NCBI RefSeq assembly: GCF_020215705.1
Contig: NZ_JAIWNB010000021.1
Span: 1 to 64,000, forward strand
Reading direction: 5' to 3'
Origin: Nonomuraea aurantiaca
GTDB taxonomy: Bacteria; Actinomycetota; Actinomycetes; Streptosporangiales; Streptosporangiaceae
DNA length: 64,000 nt
Shown: positions 51,870-60,650 of the stretch, piece by piece
Layout of the letters: every line of letters begins with the position of its first letter
How positions within the stretch are numbered: the stretch's first letter is position 1
Translations under genes and position numbers: made by a program
The notes under the pieces: model-generated
Seen by the model: only the letters and a program-made list of their open reading frames with translations
Told to the model about the DNA's origin: nothing
Database searches by the model: none

Positions 51870-52522
51870 GCATCCGGGTGATCGTCGCCGACGACCAGGA
51901 GATCGTCCGCACCGGGCTCACGATGATCCTCGACGCCCAACCGGACATCGAGGTCATCGGAGCGGCCGCCGACGGGCGCCGAGCCGTCGAGCTCGCGCGG
52001 CGCCTGCGCCCCGACGTGTGTCTGTTCGACATTCGCATGCCCGTCCTCGACGGCATCGAGGCCACCCGCTCCCTCGCCGGGCCGGAAGTCGACGACCCCC
52101 TCCCTGTCGTCGTCATCACCACCTTCGACCTCGACGAGTACGTCTACGCCGCCCTGAGAGCCGGTGCCCGAGGTTTTCTGCTCAAGAACGCCGGCGCCGC
52201 CCTGCTCTCCCAGGCCATTCACGCCGCCGCCAACGGCGACGCGCTCATCGCCCCGAGCATCACCGCCCGCCTGCTCGGGACCTTCGCCCGTACCGGACCC
52301 GCCGCACCGCCGGTGCAACCCATCGAGGCGCTGACGGACCGGGAAGAACAGATCCTGGCCACCGTGGCCCGTGGGCGAACCAACAGCGAGATCGCCGACG
52401 AGCTGCACATCTCTCTCAGCACCGTCAAGTCCCACCTCACCAGCCTGATGGCCAAGCTGGGCGCCCGCAACCGCGTCGAGATCGCCATGTGGGCGTACGA
52501 GACCAACCGCGTCAAGAGCTGA
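51866..52522 (+). CDS. LuxR/NarL-family response regulator
   Basis: The 218-residue regulator has a receiver domain (VIVADDQEIVRTGL, phospho-acceptor Asp55 in LFDIRMP, Lys in FLLKN) and a C-terminal LuxR HTH (LTDREEQILATVARGRTNSEIADELHISLSTVKSHL). It is translated from within the kinase stop and is the cognate partner. The target genes are not evident; the adjacent ABC or MFS genes are not in the same operon. Confidence 0.92.
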   Translation: MSIRVIVADDQEIVRTGLTMILDAQPDIEVIGAAADGRRAVELARRLRPDVCLFDIRMPVLDGIEATRSLAGPEVDDPLPVVVITTFDLDEYVYAALRAGARGFLLKNAGAALLSQAIHAAANGDALIAPSITARLLGTFARTGPAAPPVQPIEALTDREEQILATVARGRTNSEIADELHISLSTVKSHLTSLMAKLGARNRVEIAMWAYETNRVKS

Positions 52523-53267
52523 GCCGACCCCGGTATGCCGACTTCCGGATCCCTCGCGTCGGCGGCCGCTTTCGGATGATCCATTCGGCCACGGCGAGGT
52601 TGATCACCCACCCAGCGCCCATGAGCAGCGCTCTGGGGAGCTCGCCAGGTGTGCCGATGAGCAGGAAATATGGCAGGTGGGTCAGCGCCTGCGTCCCCGC
52701 ACCTAGTGCGATCGCATACCCGCGCATCATCCAGGCGCGGTGCCGGCCGATGTCCCGCCGCCGGATCGCGGCGAGGCCCAGGCCGATAGACAGGAACATG
52801 GCCGTGCCGAACACGAGCCGGAAGGCGGCGACGAGATCGCCATCCCCCTCAGGGCGGGCATAGAACAGGGTCATCCACAGACCCGTCAGCGCTACGACGA
52901 ATCCACATGGCACCAGCACCCGCCCGGCGACGCGATGCCACCCCGGCCTCCGACGCCGGAACCCGGAGGCGAACTGGAAAGCCCCCAGAATGCTGTACAC
53001 GCTGACGCAGATGATGTGCAGCACCACGGGCAGCGGCGCCGCGAAGAACCGCGCGTTGTCCGCAGTGATCGCCGCGCCGCCGGTCAGCTCGGTCATCCGA
53101 ACGGCACCGGCGATCACGGGAATGGCGCTGAGCGCGAGCAGGGCGGCGGGCACGCGCCACCCTCCCCGCCTGGAGGAGGGCGCCGCTCCGCTTCGATCAT
53201 CCGTCGGCCTGCCACCTCGCGACGGCTGCGGGAGTGGGGGGCATTCCGTCGTGCTCTCGTCGGTCAT
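52512..53267 (-). CDS. DUF2306 membrane protein
   Basis: The 251-residue protein has about seven hydrophobic segments after a 45-residue Pro/Ser-rich N-terminus. HIICVSVYSILGAFQFASGFRRRRPGWHRVAGR and GRHRAWMMRGYA are characteristic of DUF2306, a heme- or quinone-domain-like membrane family of unknown role. ATG 53267 chosen. It converges on the response regulator with an 11-bp overlap. Confidence 0.78.
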   Translation of the reverse strand: MTDESTTECPPLPQPSRGGRPTDDRSGAAPSSRRGGWRVPAALLALSAIPVIAGAVRMTELTGGAAITADNARFFAAPLPVVLHIICVSVYSILGAFQFASGFRRRRPGWHRVAGRVLVPCGFVVALTGLWMTLFYARPEGDGDLVAAFRLVFGTAMFLSIGLGLAAIRRRDIGRHRAWMMRGYAIALGAGTQALTHLPYFLLIGTPGELPRALLMGAGWVINLAVAEWIIRKRPPTRGIRKSAYRGRLSS

Positions 53268-53429
53268 GACCTGAGTGTGCTGACTGAGGCGATGCCGGCT
53301 CATCGAGAGAAAGGCCCGTTCCGAACCGGCCGATCGTCCGAAAATCGGGCGTACTTTCGGCCAGGACGCAGACCAGGCTCTGATCGCCGCTCGCCCGGAT
53401 GGAAAACACACAGCACACTCGTGGAGCTG

Positions 53430-53558
53430 AGGACCCTGGCGGACAGAGAGGTCGGCGCCCGACGCAACTGGATCACCCATATCATCGACGGCCTCCGCGC
53501 GAACCCGGACCCCGACAGACCCTCCCCAGCCTCGACACATCCCAGCGAACTCACATAG
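53430..53558 (+). pseudogene. Possible gene remnant between DUF2306 and WYL genes
   Basis: A short plus-strand stretch reads LRTLADREVGARRNWITHI followed by IDGLRANPDPD before stopping at 53558, with no start or ribosome-binding site of its own. It has protein-like composition but no identifiable family. The rest of the 283-bp gap (53268-53550) shows nothing recognisable. Confidence 0.2.
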
Positions 53559-54522
53559 TGCGCCCGAGTCCTTCGTCGATGCGGGTGCGCAAGGAGCGCA
53601 GCGCCTGCCTGAGCTCTGCCGGTTCGATGCCCGTGATGTCGGCGTCGAAAGTCAGGAGCAGTCCTGCCAGCCCTGCCCATGACCACGCACCCAGCGTAAG
53701 CCGGCAGCGGGAGTCGGTGTCGTGCTCGACCGTCGATCCGCCGGGGGCGAACCGGGCGACGACGGGCGCAGGTAGTGCGACGAGCGCCGACCCGCGGCAT
53801 GGCCATTCCGCCGGGGTGTCGCCGCGGTCGTGCGTGCTCATGACGAATGCGACCGGATCGCCGTGCGGGACGTCGCGGCGGTCGAAGGTTCTCCCCGTGG
53901 GCATGCGTGGTTCGAGGCGGTCGATTCGCATTGCGCGCCATCGGTCCTCGTCCGGCTGGAACGCGACGAGGTACCACCGTGCCGCCCATACGACGAGGTC
54001 GTGCGGTTCCAGCGTGAGCGTCATCGGTTCGCCCTGGCCGGTGTAGTCCACGCGAACGATGTGCTGTCGGTTGATCGCGCCACCGATGACGCGGATGATC
54101 TCGGCGTCGATGGGCGCCGCGGGGAATTCCCAGTAGTTGCGCGCTGCGGAGACGGTGAACGCTTCGGCTTGGATGCGGCTGCGGGCGGGCATCGCCTGCT
54201 GCAGCGTGGCGAGAGCGCGCGCCGAGTTCTCGCGGATGCCGGACAGGATCGTGGGGACGGTCTGGAGCGCGACGGCCGCCGCGACAGCCTGGTCCTCGTC
54301 GAAGACGACCGGCGGCAACCGGGTGGCGCGGCCGAGCCGGTAACCTCCGCCCGCCCCGCGCACGGCCTCGATCTCGTAACCGAGCTCTCTGAGCGTGTCG
54401 ATGTCGCGTCGCACGGTCCGCACAGACGCCCCGAGCCTGGTGGCGAGCTCCTCGGCGGTCAGGGTCGCGCCGATCCCGAAGATCGACAGCAGCTTGAGCA
54501 TCCGCGCGGAGGTGGCAGCCAT
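53551..54522 (-). CDS. WYL-domain transcriptional regulator (YafY family)
   Basis: The 323-residue protein has an N-terminal winged helix (MLKLLSIFGIG, TAEELATRLGASVRTVRRDIDTL) and a WYL domain from about 140, with DLVVWAARWYLVAFQPDEDRWRAMRIDRL (the W-Y-L core). WYL regulators bind oligonucleotides or other ligands. It is divergent from the MFS exporter with about 30-60 bp between starts, so it probably controls it. Confidence 0.87.
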   Translation of the reverse strand: MAATSARMLKLLSIFGIGATLTAEELATRLGASVRTVRRDIDTLRELGYEIEAVRGAGGGYRLGRATRLPPVVFDEDQAVAAAVALQTVPTILSGIRENSARALATLQQAMPARSRIQAEAFTVSAARNYWEFPAAPIDAEIIRVIGGAINRQHIVRVDYTGQGEPMTLTLEPHDLVVWAARWYLVAFQPDEDRWRAMRIDRLEPRMPTGRTFDRRDVPHGDPVAFVMSTHDRGDTPAEWPCRGSALVALPAPVVARFAPGGSTVEHDTDSRCRLTLGAWSWAGLAGLLLTFDADITGIEPAELRQALRSLRTRIDEGLGRTM

Positions 54523-54553
54523 CGCTCATTCCCTCACCTAAAGCGGTCACTCG

Positions 54554-56064
54554 ATGGCAACTATACTGGCCATTGTGGCCGGCATGATCGCTTCACAGAC
54601 CCCTCAAGAGGGCACGCGTGCACCCGCCGCTTCCTCGGCACTCATCTCCGGCGCGGGCGCGAGCGCGGCGCTCCTGGTGGTGCTCTTCGGCTCCTTCATG
54701 GACCTTCTCGACGCGACGATCGTCACCGTCGCCGCCCCGGCGATAGCCCAGGACCTGGGGGCCGGCGACGCTCAGATCCAGTGGACGATCGCCGCCTACA
54801 TCCTCGCCCTGGGTGCGGGCCTGATCACCGGCGGACGGCTCGGTGACCAGTACGGCCGCAAGCGCCTGTTCATGATCGGGCTGGCCGGGTTCATGCTCAC
54901 CTCCGCGCTCTGCGCGCTGGCCGCCGATTCGGGAATGCTCATCGGTATGCGCGCCTCGCAGGGACTGACCGCAGGGATCATGGTCCCGCAGGTGTTCGGG
55001 TCATCCGGGCATCGTTCGCTCCGGGCGAGCGTGCCAAGGCGTTCGGCGCCTACGGGGCAGTTCAGGGTCTCGCGTCGGTCGCCGGGCCGCTGCTGGGCGG
55101 GCTGCTCGTTGATGGCGACCTGTTCGATCTGGGATGGCGCACAATCTTCTGGATCAACGTGCCTGTCTCGATCCTGGCGCTCATCATCGGCGCGAAGGTT
55201 CTGCCGGAGTCCCGCTCCACTTCGACCGCGCGGCTGGACCTCCTGGGCGCGCTGCTCGCGGCCTCGGGCATCCTGCTCCTGCTACTGCCGATCATCCAGA
55301 CCGAGCCCTGGGGATGGACCTGGGCCAGTTACGCCCTCCTCAGCGCTGGAATCGTCGTGCTGGCGATCTTCCTCGCCTACGAGCGCCGCCTCACCGGACG
55401 CGGGACCGAACCCGTCTTCGATCCGGCTCTGCTCCGAATCCGCGCCTTCGCGATCGGTCTGAGCGCGTCCGTGCTCTTCTTCGGCGGCATCGGGTCGTTC
55501 TTCCTCACCCTGTCGATCTACCTCCAAAGCGGCACCGACCGCACCGCGTGGGAGACCGGCCTGGTGATCCTGCCTTACGCGCTCGGCTCGATCATCACCT
55601 CAGGACTCGGCGTCGCCCTCGCCGCCAAGGCCGGGAGAGCCCTGCTGATCACCGGCTCGCTCACCATCGCGGCATCCCAGCTCGTCCTGTGGGCGATCGT
55701 CAGGGACGGCAACGATCCCGGATACTGGCACCTTGCCCTCGCTCTTTTCATCGGCGGCCTCGGGCTCGGTCTTGCCGCCCCCATCCTCGTCAACGTCGTC
55801 CTCGCCGGCATCCCTGGACGCGACGCGGGCGCCGCGGGCGGCGTGCTCTCCACCGTCAACCAGATCGGCGGCGCCATCGGCATCGCCGTTCTCGGCACGG
55901 TCTTCTTCACTGCCGTCACCGGATCGACGACCGGCGCACCGGGGCCGGCCGACTACGGTCACGCGCTGAGCATCGTCCTCGTCGTCTCCGCGCTGCTCTA
56001 CGTCGTGGCGGCCCTCGTGATGCTCTCGCTCCCGAAGACCGCGGCCGAGCATGTCAACCAGTGA
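54554..56064 (+). pseudogene. MFS multidrug exporter (DHA2/EmrB type) broken by a 1-nt frameshift
   Basis: Two frames together give a normal 14-segment DHA2 transporter of about 500 residues. The first (54554 to about 55000) runs FMDLLDATIVTVAAPAIAQDL to GIMVPQVFG. The second continues IRASFAPGERAKAFG in another frame to 56064. At 54998-55003 the reading GGG-TC-ATC suggests loss of one A from GGGATCATC. The start may be 54554 or 54584; TATACT (54562-54567) would suit a -10 for the latter. Either a true frameshift or a sequencing error; a programmed shift is unlikely. Confidence 0.8.
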
Positions 56065-56109
56065 ACCCGTGTGGGGGGAGTCGCACCACAAGCAAACGCG
56101 CCCCCTGGC

Positions 56110-56127
56110 CCGCCGGCTTTCCGGCGG
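56110..56127 (+). terminator. Short hairpin after the MFS gene
   Basis: CCGCCGG-CTTT-CCGGCGG forms a 7-bp perfect stem 46 bp after the MFS stop. The remaining intergenic bases (56128-56387, convergent genes) hold no recognisable gene or element. Confidence 0.4.
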
Positions 56128-56387
56128 TTGGATGAACCTACGAGCCCCGCGCCGCCGTACCCCTTTCTGAGCGGGCCGGTTCATCCCACGGCCCGCACCT
56201 CCCCCCGCACCCGATAACTGCCCGATCGCGTATCCCGACCGAGGAGTCAGCTCTGTCCTCGGATGCCCCAACCGGCGGCGTCCCACGCGGCCCACATCCC
56301 ATGCCGCACAGACGAGTTGACGCCGACCGAGGGACACCGGCATCGGGCGATCGGGGGCGGGGGTTCACCCGTACGATTCGGCTGGCG

Positions 56388-57302
56388 TCAGCCCTGCGGC
56401 TGAGCCACCGGGGCCGTGGGGCGGATCGGGGTCGAGCGGATCTTCGCCAGTGCCCGGGTGAGGTCCCGGGAGGACAGGTAGAGCTTGAACATGATCGCGG
56501 CCTCGAAGACCAGCAGGAGGGCCGCCGTGCCGACGGTCACCGGCACGATCTGCCCGGTGAGCGGGCCGACGATGAACACCGCCATCTGGAACTCGATGCC
56601 GCTGATCAGATGAGCCCGGACGCGGTGGTCGCGCAGCCAGTCGCGGATGCGGATGTACCAGGCGAAGTGCGTACGGAAGTTCTGCTGCAGGTCCACCGAG
56701 TCGGCGGAGCGGATCTCGCCTGATTCGAGACCCGTCTCTTCCAGGTCCGGCTTTTCCCGGGAAACGGCCGGGACACCGGTGGCCTCCTCGATCGCGTCGT
56801 CCAGTTTGCGGCGCATCTGGCGGCGTACCTTGGCGACCTGGAGCGCGTCAACGTACCGGAGCATGTCGAGGAAGACGACGAGCATGCCGAGGACGAGGTA
56901 GAACTCCTCACCGGTGCTCTCGAAGCGCCCCCACATGAGCGCCAGGGCGCAGGTGAGCACCCGGATGCGGTCGAAGACGTAGTCGAGCCAGCCGCCCAGC
57001 ACGGTGCCGGTGCCCTTGAGCCGGGCGATCTTGCCGTCCACGCAGTCCAGCACGAAGCTCAGGTGATACAGGACGGCGCCGGCGACCAGCCACGCCCAAC
57101 CGTCGGCCATCAGGAAGCAGCCCGCCGAGCCGAGCCCGAGTAAGAAGGCGCCCCAGGTGATCTGGTTCGGTGTGATGGCGGTACGGTTCGCCAGGCCGAC
57201 CACCAGCCGCCCGGCGAGCGGATCGACCAGGAACACCGTCCACCAGGCGTCCCGCGCCTTGTAGGTCAGCGTGCGCACGTCGTCCAAGGTGAAGGTTGTC
57301 AC
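56388..57302 (-). CDS. CDP-alcohol phosphatidyltransferase family protein
   Basis: The 304-residue membrane protein carries the CDP-OH-P signature DCVDGKIARLKGTG-8-GGWLDYVFD near 93-118 (DxxDGxxAR...GxxxDxxxD complete), with hydrophobic segments around it. It would transfer a phospho-alcohol from a CDP-alcohol, for example in phospholipid or cell-wall polymer synthesis. A soluble insert of about 80 residues (160-240) is not typical. The GTG at 57302 overlaps the previous stop (GTGA), tying it to the sigma-factor operon. Confidence 0.85.
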   Translation of the reverse strand: MTTFTLDDVRTLTYKARDAWWTVFLVDPLAGRLVVGLANRTAITPNQITWGAFLLGLGSAGCFLMADGWAWLVAGAVLYHLSFVLDCVDGKIARLKGTGTVLGGWLDYVFDRIRVLTCALALMWGRFESTGEEFYLVLGMLVVFLDMLRYVDALQVAKVRRQMRRKLDDAIEEATGVPAVSREKPDLEETGLESGEIRSADSVDLQQNFRTHFAWYIRIRDWLRDHRVRAHLISGIEFQMAVFIVGPLTGQIVPVTVGTAALLLVFEAAIMFKLYLSSRDLTRALAKIRSTPIRPTAPVAQPQG

Positions 57303-58483
57303 TGTGCGGGCCCTTCGTCCGTCCATCCGATTTGCTCATATGCGATGAAAGAGCCAATTTCGACGTCCCGGCCGTCGGCCACCCGGCTGACGCTCCTCGT
57401 CTCCGTGGCCAGCGGCAGCCCGCTCTCCGCGTCGATGACGAGCCGCTCGTCGCTGAGCCGGCCGTCCCTCATCACCTGGTAGCTCAGGGCCTGGCCGGCC
57501 CGGCCGAGCGGGTCGGTGACCGCGCCCTCCGGCTTCATGCCGGGCATCGAGGCCAGGATCTGGTACGCCGAGGCGCGCACCTCGGGCGAGACCGGCAGCC
57601 CGGCGATGATCTCCAGGCAGCTCTCGCGCAGCTCGGCCTCCATCTCGCGCCCGACATACGCGCCGTTCTCGCGGGCGATATGGGTCACGAGGAAGGCGCG
57701 GAGCGCCGTGGGGTCGCTCGGGATCGTGCTCAGGGCCTTCCAGCCGACCAGCTGCTTGGTCAGGATCCCGGCCGCGTTCCGCCAGGCGACGCGGTGCGGG
57801 CCGCCCTGCGGCGGGCCGGGCGCCGACTCCACCAGCGCCTGCGGGGAGACGCGGCCCAGGCCGGTCACGTCCGCCGGGTACTGCCAGTGACTCGGGGACC
57901 CGGCGGTTCGCCACGCGGCCTCGTCCTGGGGTGTCGCCGGTTTCGCGCCGAGGTACCGGCCGGTCCATCGATCCTGCTCACCGTTCTTCCTGGTGAGCCA
58001 TGTCTCACGGGTGGACTGGCGCTTGACGACGTACTGGCGGTCGGGAGAGAGGATCAGCTGCCCGGTCACGACGCTGGTGCGCCAATAGGCGCCGTCGGAC
58101 GGCGCCGTGGCCATCGCGATCGCCGCGGCGAGCAGGACCTGCCTGGCGGTCGGCGGGGCAGAGGCGGACACGGCGGGAACAGGCGAGAGATCGATCAGCG
58201 AGTTGGAAGGCACGGCCACGGCGAGCGCCAGCGCGGCCGCCGACGCCGCCCCGATCAATCCGTTGCGGACCGGCGCCCACCACCGCGACCGTGCTCTTCG
58301 CGTAGTTCGAGCCGGTACGCGTTGAGGGGCTTCCGGCGCGCGTCGAGGCGCTTGAGGAGGTGCGGCCAGCGCCGCCTGCAGCCTGGCCCGGCCGGCGTCG
58401 ACGGTTTCGGATGAAGGGCCGGGCATCGAGAGGAGATCGCGTACGGCGGCCAGCTCGTCCGGGCGGTCGTTCAGCTCATCCAT
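57299..58483 (-). CDS. CU044_5270-family protein, probable anti-sigma partner
   Basis: The 394-residue protein has a cytoplasmic N-terminus of about 75 residues (DELAAVRDLLSMPGPSSETVDAGRARL), one membrane segment (about 77-95) and a long extracytoplasmic domain. This is the usual layout of the CU044_5270 proteins encoded beside actinomycete ECF sigma factors, where an anti-sigma or sensor role is assumed. It overlaps the sigma gene by 8 bp. Confidence 0.78.
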   Translation of the reverse strand: MDELNDRPDELAAVRDLLSMPGPSSETVDAGRARLQAALAAPPQAPRRAPEAPQRVPARTTRRARSRWWAPVRNGLIGAASAAALALAVAVPSNSLIDLSPVPAVSASAPPTARQVLLAAAIAMATAPSDGAYWRTSVVTGQLILSPDRQYVVKRQSTRETWLTRKNGEQDRWTGRYLGAKPATPQDEAAWRTAGSPSHWQYPADVTGLGRVSPQALVESAPGPPQGGPHRVAWRNAAGILTKQLVGWKALSTIPSDPTALRAFLVTHIARENGAYVGREMEAELRESCLEIIAGLPVSPEVRASAYQILASMPGMKPEGAVTDPLGRAGQALSYQVMRDGRLSDERLVIDAESGLPLATETRSVSRVADGRDVEIGSFIAYEQIGWTDEGPAQ

Positions 58484-59078
58484 CGAACCCTCCGATCATC
58501 GGATTGACGCCACCGAGGGCTCTGCGGAGCTTCTTACGCACCCGGTTGAGCCGGGAGCCGACGGTCCCGAACGGAATGTCGAGCGTCTGCGCGACCTCCT
58601 CGTAGGTCAGGTCGGCGAGCGCGACGAGGAGGAGCACGTCGCGATCGCCGGCGGAGAGACGTCCAAGCGCTGTCGCGAGCCGCCCCTGTGCGTTCGCGGC
58701 GGCCACTCTCGCCGTCACCCTGTCCTCGTGCCCGTCATCTGCCACTTCGCCGGCAGGTGCCCGCTGAAAAGCCTCCAGCCTGCGCGTTTCGCTCCTTCGA
58801 TGCTGAGCGAGCAGGTTGGTGGCGATCCCGTACAGCCAAGGGCGTACGGCACCGCGGGCGGAGTCGAACGTCTGCCGTTTCCTGAACGCCACCAGGAACG
58901 TCTCGGCGGCCAGATCATCGGCGATCTGCGTGCCGAGCCGTCCGGAGACGTACCGGTGTATCTCTTCGAAGTAGCGGTCGTAGAGCACGGCGAACGCTTC
59001 CGGGTGGTGCCATGACCGCTCGATGAGCGCGGCGTCATCGCCTGTCACGGGCACGTCCGGGGGAGCGGCCATTCGCAT
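58476..59078 (-). CDS. ECF-type RNA polymerase sigma factor
   Basis: The 200-residue sigma factor has region 2 (FAVLYDRYFEEIHRYVSGRLGTQIADDLAAETFLVAF) and region 4 (LSAGDRDVLLLVALADLTYEEVAQTLDIPFGTVGSRLNRVRKKLR). Region 3 is absent, as in all ECFs. ATG 59078 is preceded by AGAAGGG. It leads the operon sigma - CU044_5270 - CDP-alcohol transferase and probably activates its own promoter in 59079-59272, though no clear ECF -35/-10 pair was identified. Confidence 0.92.
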   Translation of the reverse strand: MRMAAPPDVPVTGDDAALIERSWHHPEAFAVLYDRYFEEIHRYVSGRLGTQIADDLAAETFLVAFRKRQTFDSARGAVRPWLYGIATNLLAQHRRSETRRLEAFQRAPAGEVADDGHEDRVTARVAAANAQGRLATALGRLSAGDRDVLLLVALADLTYEEVAQTLDIPFGTVGSRLNRVRKKLRRALGGVNPMIGGFDG

Positions 59079-59272
59079 GGTGTCCCTTCTGTGGAGTACA
59101 CCTCTATTCCGCCGAAGCCCCGACTCCTCTTCACACTTCTTTCAAAATCAGCACGAAGTTTCCCGAAATATCCCCGCTTGTCCTCTTAAATCCCCGTACG
59201 GCGGGCAGTCGCGGCTCGGACTTTTACCCGCGCTTGCCGATCGCGCGGTAGGCCGCTCGACATCGCGGTCCT

Positions 59273-59926
59273 ATGGTCGCGTCCATGGCCTCTCCAGAAG
59301 ACAACGAGCGGGAGCTGACCCTGCGGGTGGCGACCAGGCTGTTCGCCGCGCTCGGCCACGACGGCGTCACCATTGGGCAGATCGGCGAGGCCGCCGGGCT
59401 GAACACGGCCGCCATCACCCAGCATTTCCCCACCAAACGCCACCTCTACCTGGCGGTCATGGAACGCGCCCACCAGCTTCTCGCGACCGCCATCGACACG
59501 AGAGCCGGCGAGCTGAAGGCCGCCGCGCCCGAGGAGAAGCTGGCCGCCCTCCACCGGTTCATCGACGGTTACATCGACCTGTGCGTCGAGCATCCCGAGG
59601 TCCCCGCGCTGTGGATGCACCGATGGCTCTCCGACGCCAGCGACATCGAAGAGCTGGAGTCACTCAACGCTCAGCCGCTGGCCCAGCACGCCGTCGAGAG
59701 CATCGCCGCCCTGGCGGCGCCCGTACACGCCGACGCGCAGCTCACCACGTACACGATGGTCTGGTGCATCCAGGGGTTCTCACTGAGCGGGGTCCTCGAC
59801 ACGACAGGACAACGCCGCAGCCCCAGCGACCCCGACGCGCTGCGGCGCTTCCGCGCTCACATGCACCAACTGCTCGACCGCCTTCTCGGCCTCACCCACT
59901 CCGCCGAGCCACCGCCCGGCAACTGA
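59273..59926 (+). CDS. TetR-family transcriptional regulator
   Basis: The 217-residue regulator has the HTH at about 15-60 (LTLRVATRLFAALGHDGVTIGQIGEAAGLNTAAITQHFPTKRHLY). The C-terminal domain has a Trp-rich helix (PEVPALWMHRWLSDAS). Starts at 59273 or 59285 are both possible. It is divergent from the ECF operon and 72 bp upstream of another TetR gene. No operator recognised. Confidence 0.86.
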   Translation: MVASMASPEDNERELTLRVATRLFAALGHDGVTIGQIGEAAGLNTAAITQHFPTKRHLYLAVMERAHQLLATAIDTRAGELKAAAPEEKLAALHRFIDGYIDLCVEHPEVPALWMHRWLSDASDIEELESLNAQPLAQHAVESIAALAAPVHADAQLTTYTMVWCIQGFSLSGVLDTTGQRRSPSDPDALRRFRAHMHQLLDRLLGLTHSAEPPPGN

Positions 59927-59998
59927 TCGGGCCGCGCCGGCCGCCGCGTGCCGCATGGGCCGAGCCGGTGACACCGGAAAGCTCATTAGGCTGATCCT

Positions 59999-60577
59999 GT
60001 GACACCGAAGGCCGGACAGGGGACAGCATTGCGCGCGGACGCCGCGCGCAATCGCGCACGGGTGCTGCGGGTCGCCCGCGAGCAGCTGGCCGCAGGTGAC
60101 GACTCACTCCAGCTGAACACCATCGCCCGGCTCGCCGGGGTGGGTGTCGGGACCGTCTACCGGCATTTCCCCAACCGGCACGCGCTGCTGGAGGCGCTGT
60201 CGGCCGAACGCTTCCAGCAACTCGTCACCGAGGCGCAGAACGCGGCGGCCGACGAGGATGTCCTCGCGGGCCTGCACCGCTTGCTGCGGTTCACTCTTGG
60301 ACGCGCGCTGGACGACGCCGGGTTCGCGGCCGTGCTCGAATCCGCCGGCGACGCCGAGGCACAGACCTCGGAGATGAAGGCCGAGCTCGACCGCGCCCTT
60401 GAGGAACTGCTCGATCGCGCCCGCGCCGCCGGCGCCGTCCGGCATGGCCTGGAGGCGGACGACATCCGCCGCCTGCTCTGCGGCGTCCAGCACGCGGTCC
60501 GCTCCGGTGACGGCGACCCCCGGTACGCCGAGCTCTACCTCGACGTCCTCCTTCAGGGCCTGCGCCCGCCGCGCTGA
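59999..60577 (+). CDS. TetR-family regulator upstream of SDR
   Basis: The 192-residue regulator (GTG 59999) has the HTH ADAARNRARVLRVAREQLA, then LAGVGVGTVYRHFPNRHALLEAL, and a SbtR-like C-terminal domain. It is followed 73 bp later by an SDR gene whose promoter region contains two identical 12-bp palindromes, which are the likely targets of this protein. Confidence 0.87.
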   Translation: MTPKAGQGTALRADAARNRARVLRVAREQLAAGDDSLQLNTIARLAGVGVGTVYRHFPNRHALLEALSAERFQQLVTEAQNAAADEDVLAGLHRLLRFTLGRALDDAGFAAVLESAGDAEAQTSEMKAELDRALEELLDRARAAGAVRHGLEADDIRRLLCGVQHAVRSGDGDPRYAELYLDVLLQGLRPPR

Positions 60578-60589
60578 CGCCATCTAACC

Positions 60590-60641
60590 GGATAGCTATC
60601 CACTTGTGCTACGGTACGCGAAGTGAACCGGATAGCTATCC
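60590..60641. promoter_or_regulatory. Two GGATAGCTATCC operators before the SDR gene
   Basis: Perfect palindromes GGATAGCTATCC occur at 60590-60601 and 60630-60641, both inside AACCGGATAGCTATCC, 40 bp apart. The second is extended to 14 bp (CGGATAGCTATCCG). Position and form are those of TetR operators; the region between them should hold the SDR promoter. Confidence 0.75.
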
Positions 60642-60650
60642 GATTAGGCG

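Noticed and set aside
54554-56064. Programmed ribosomal frameshift in the MFS gene
   Set aside because: No slippery heptamer or downstream structure at 54995-55010; a one-base deletion explains the break more simply.
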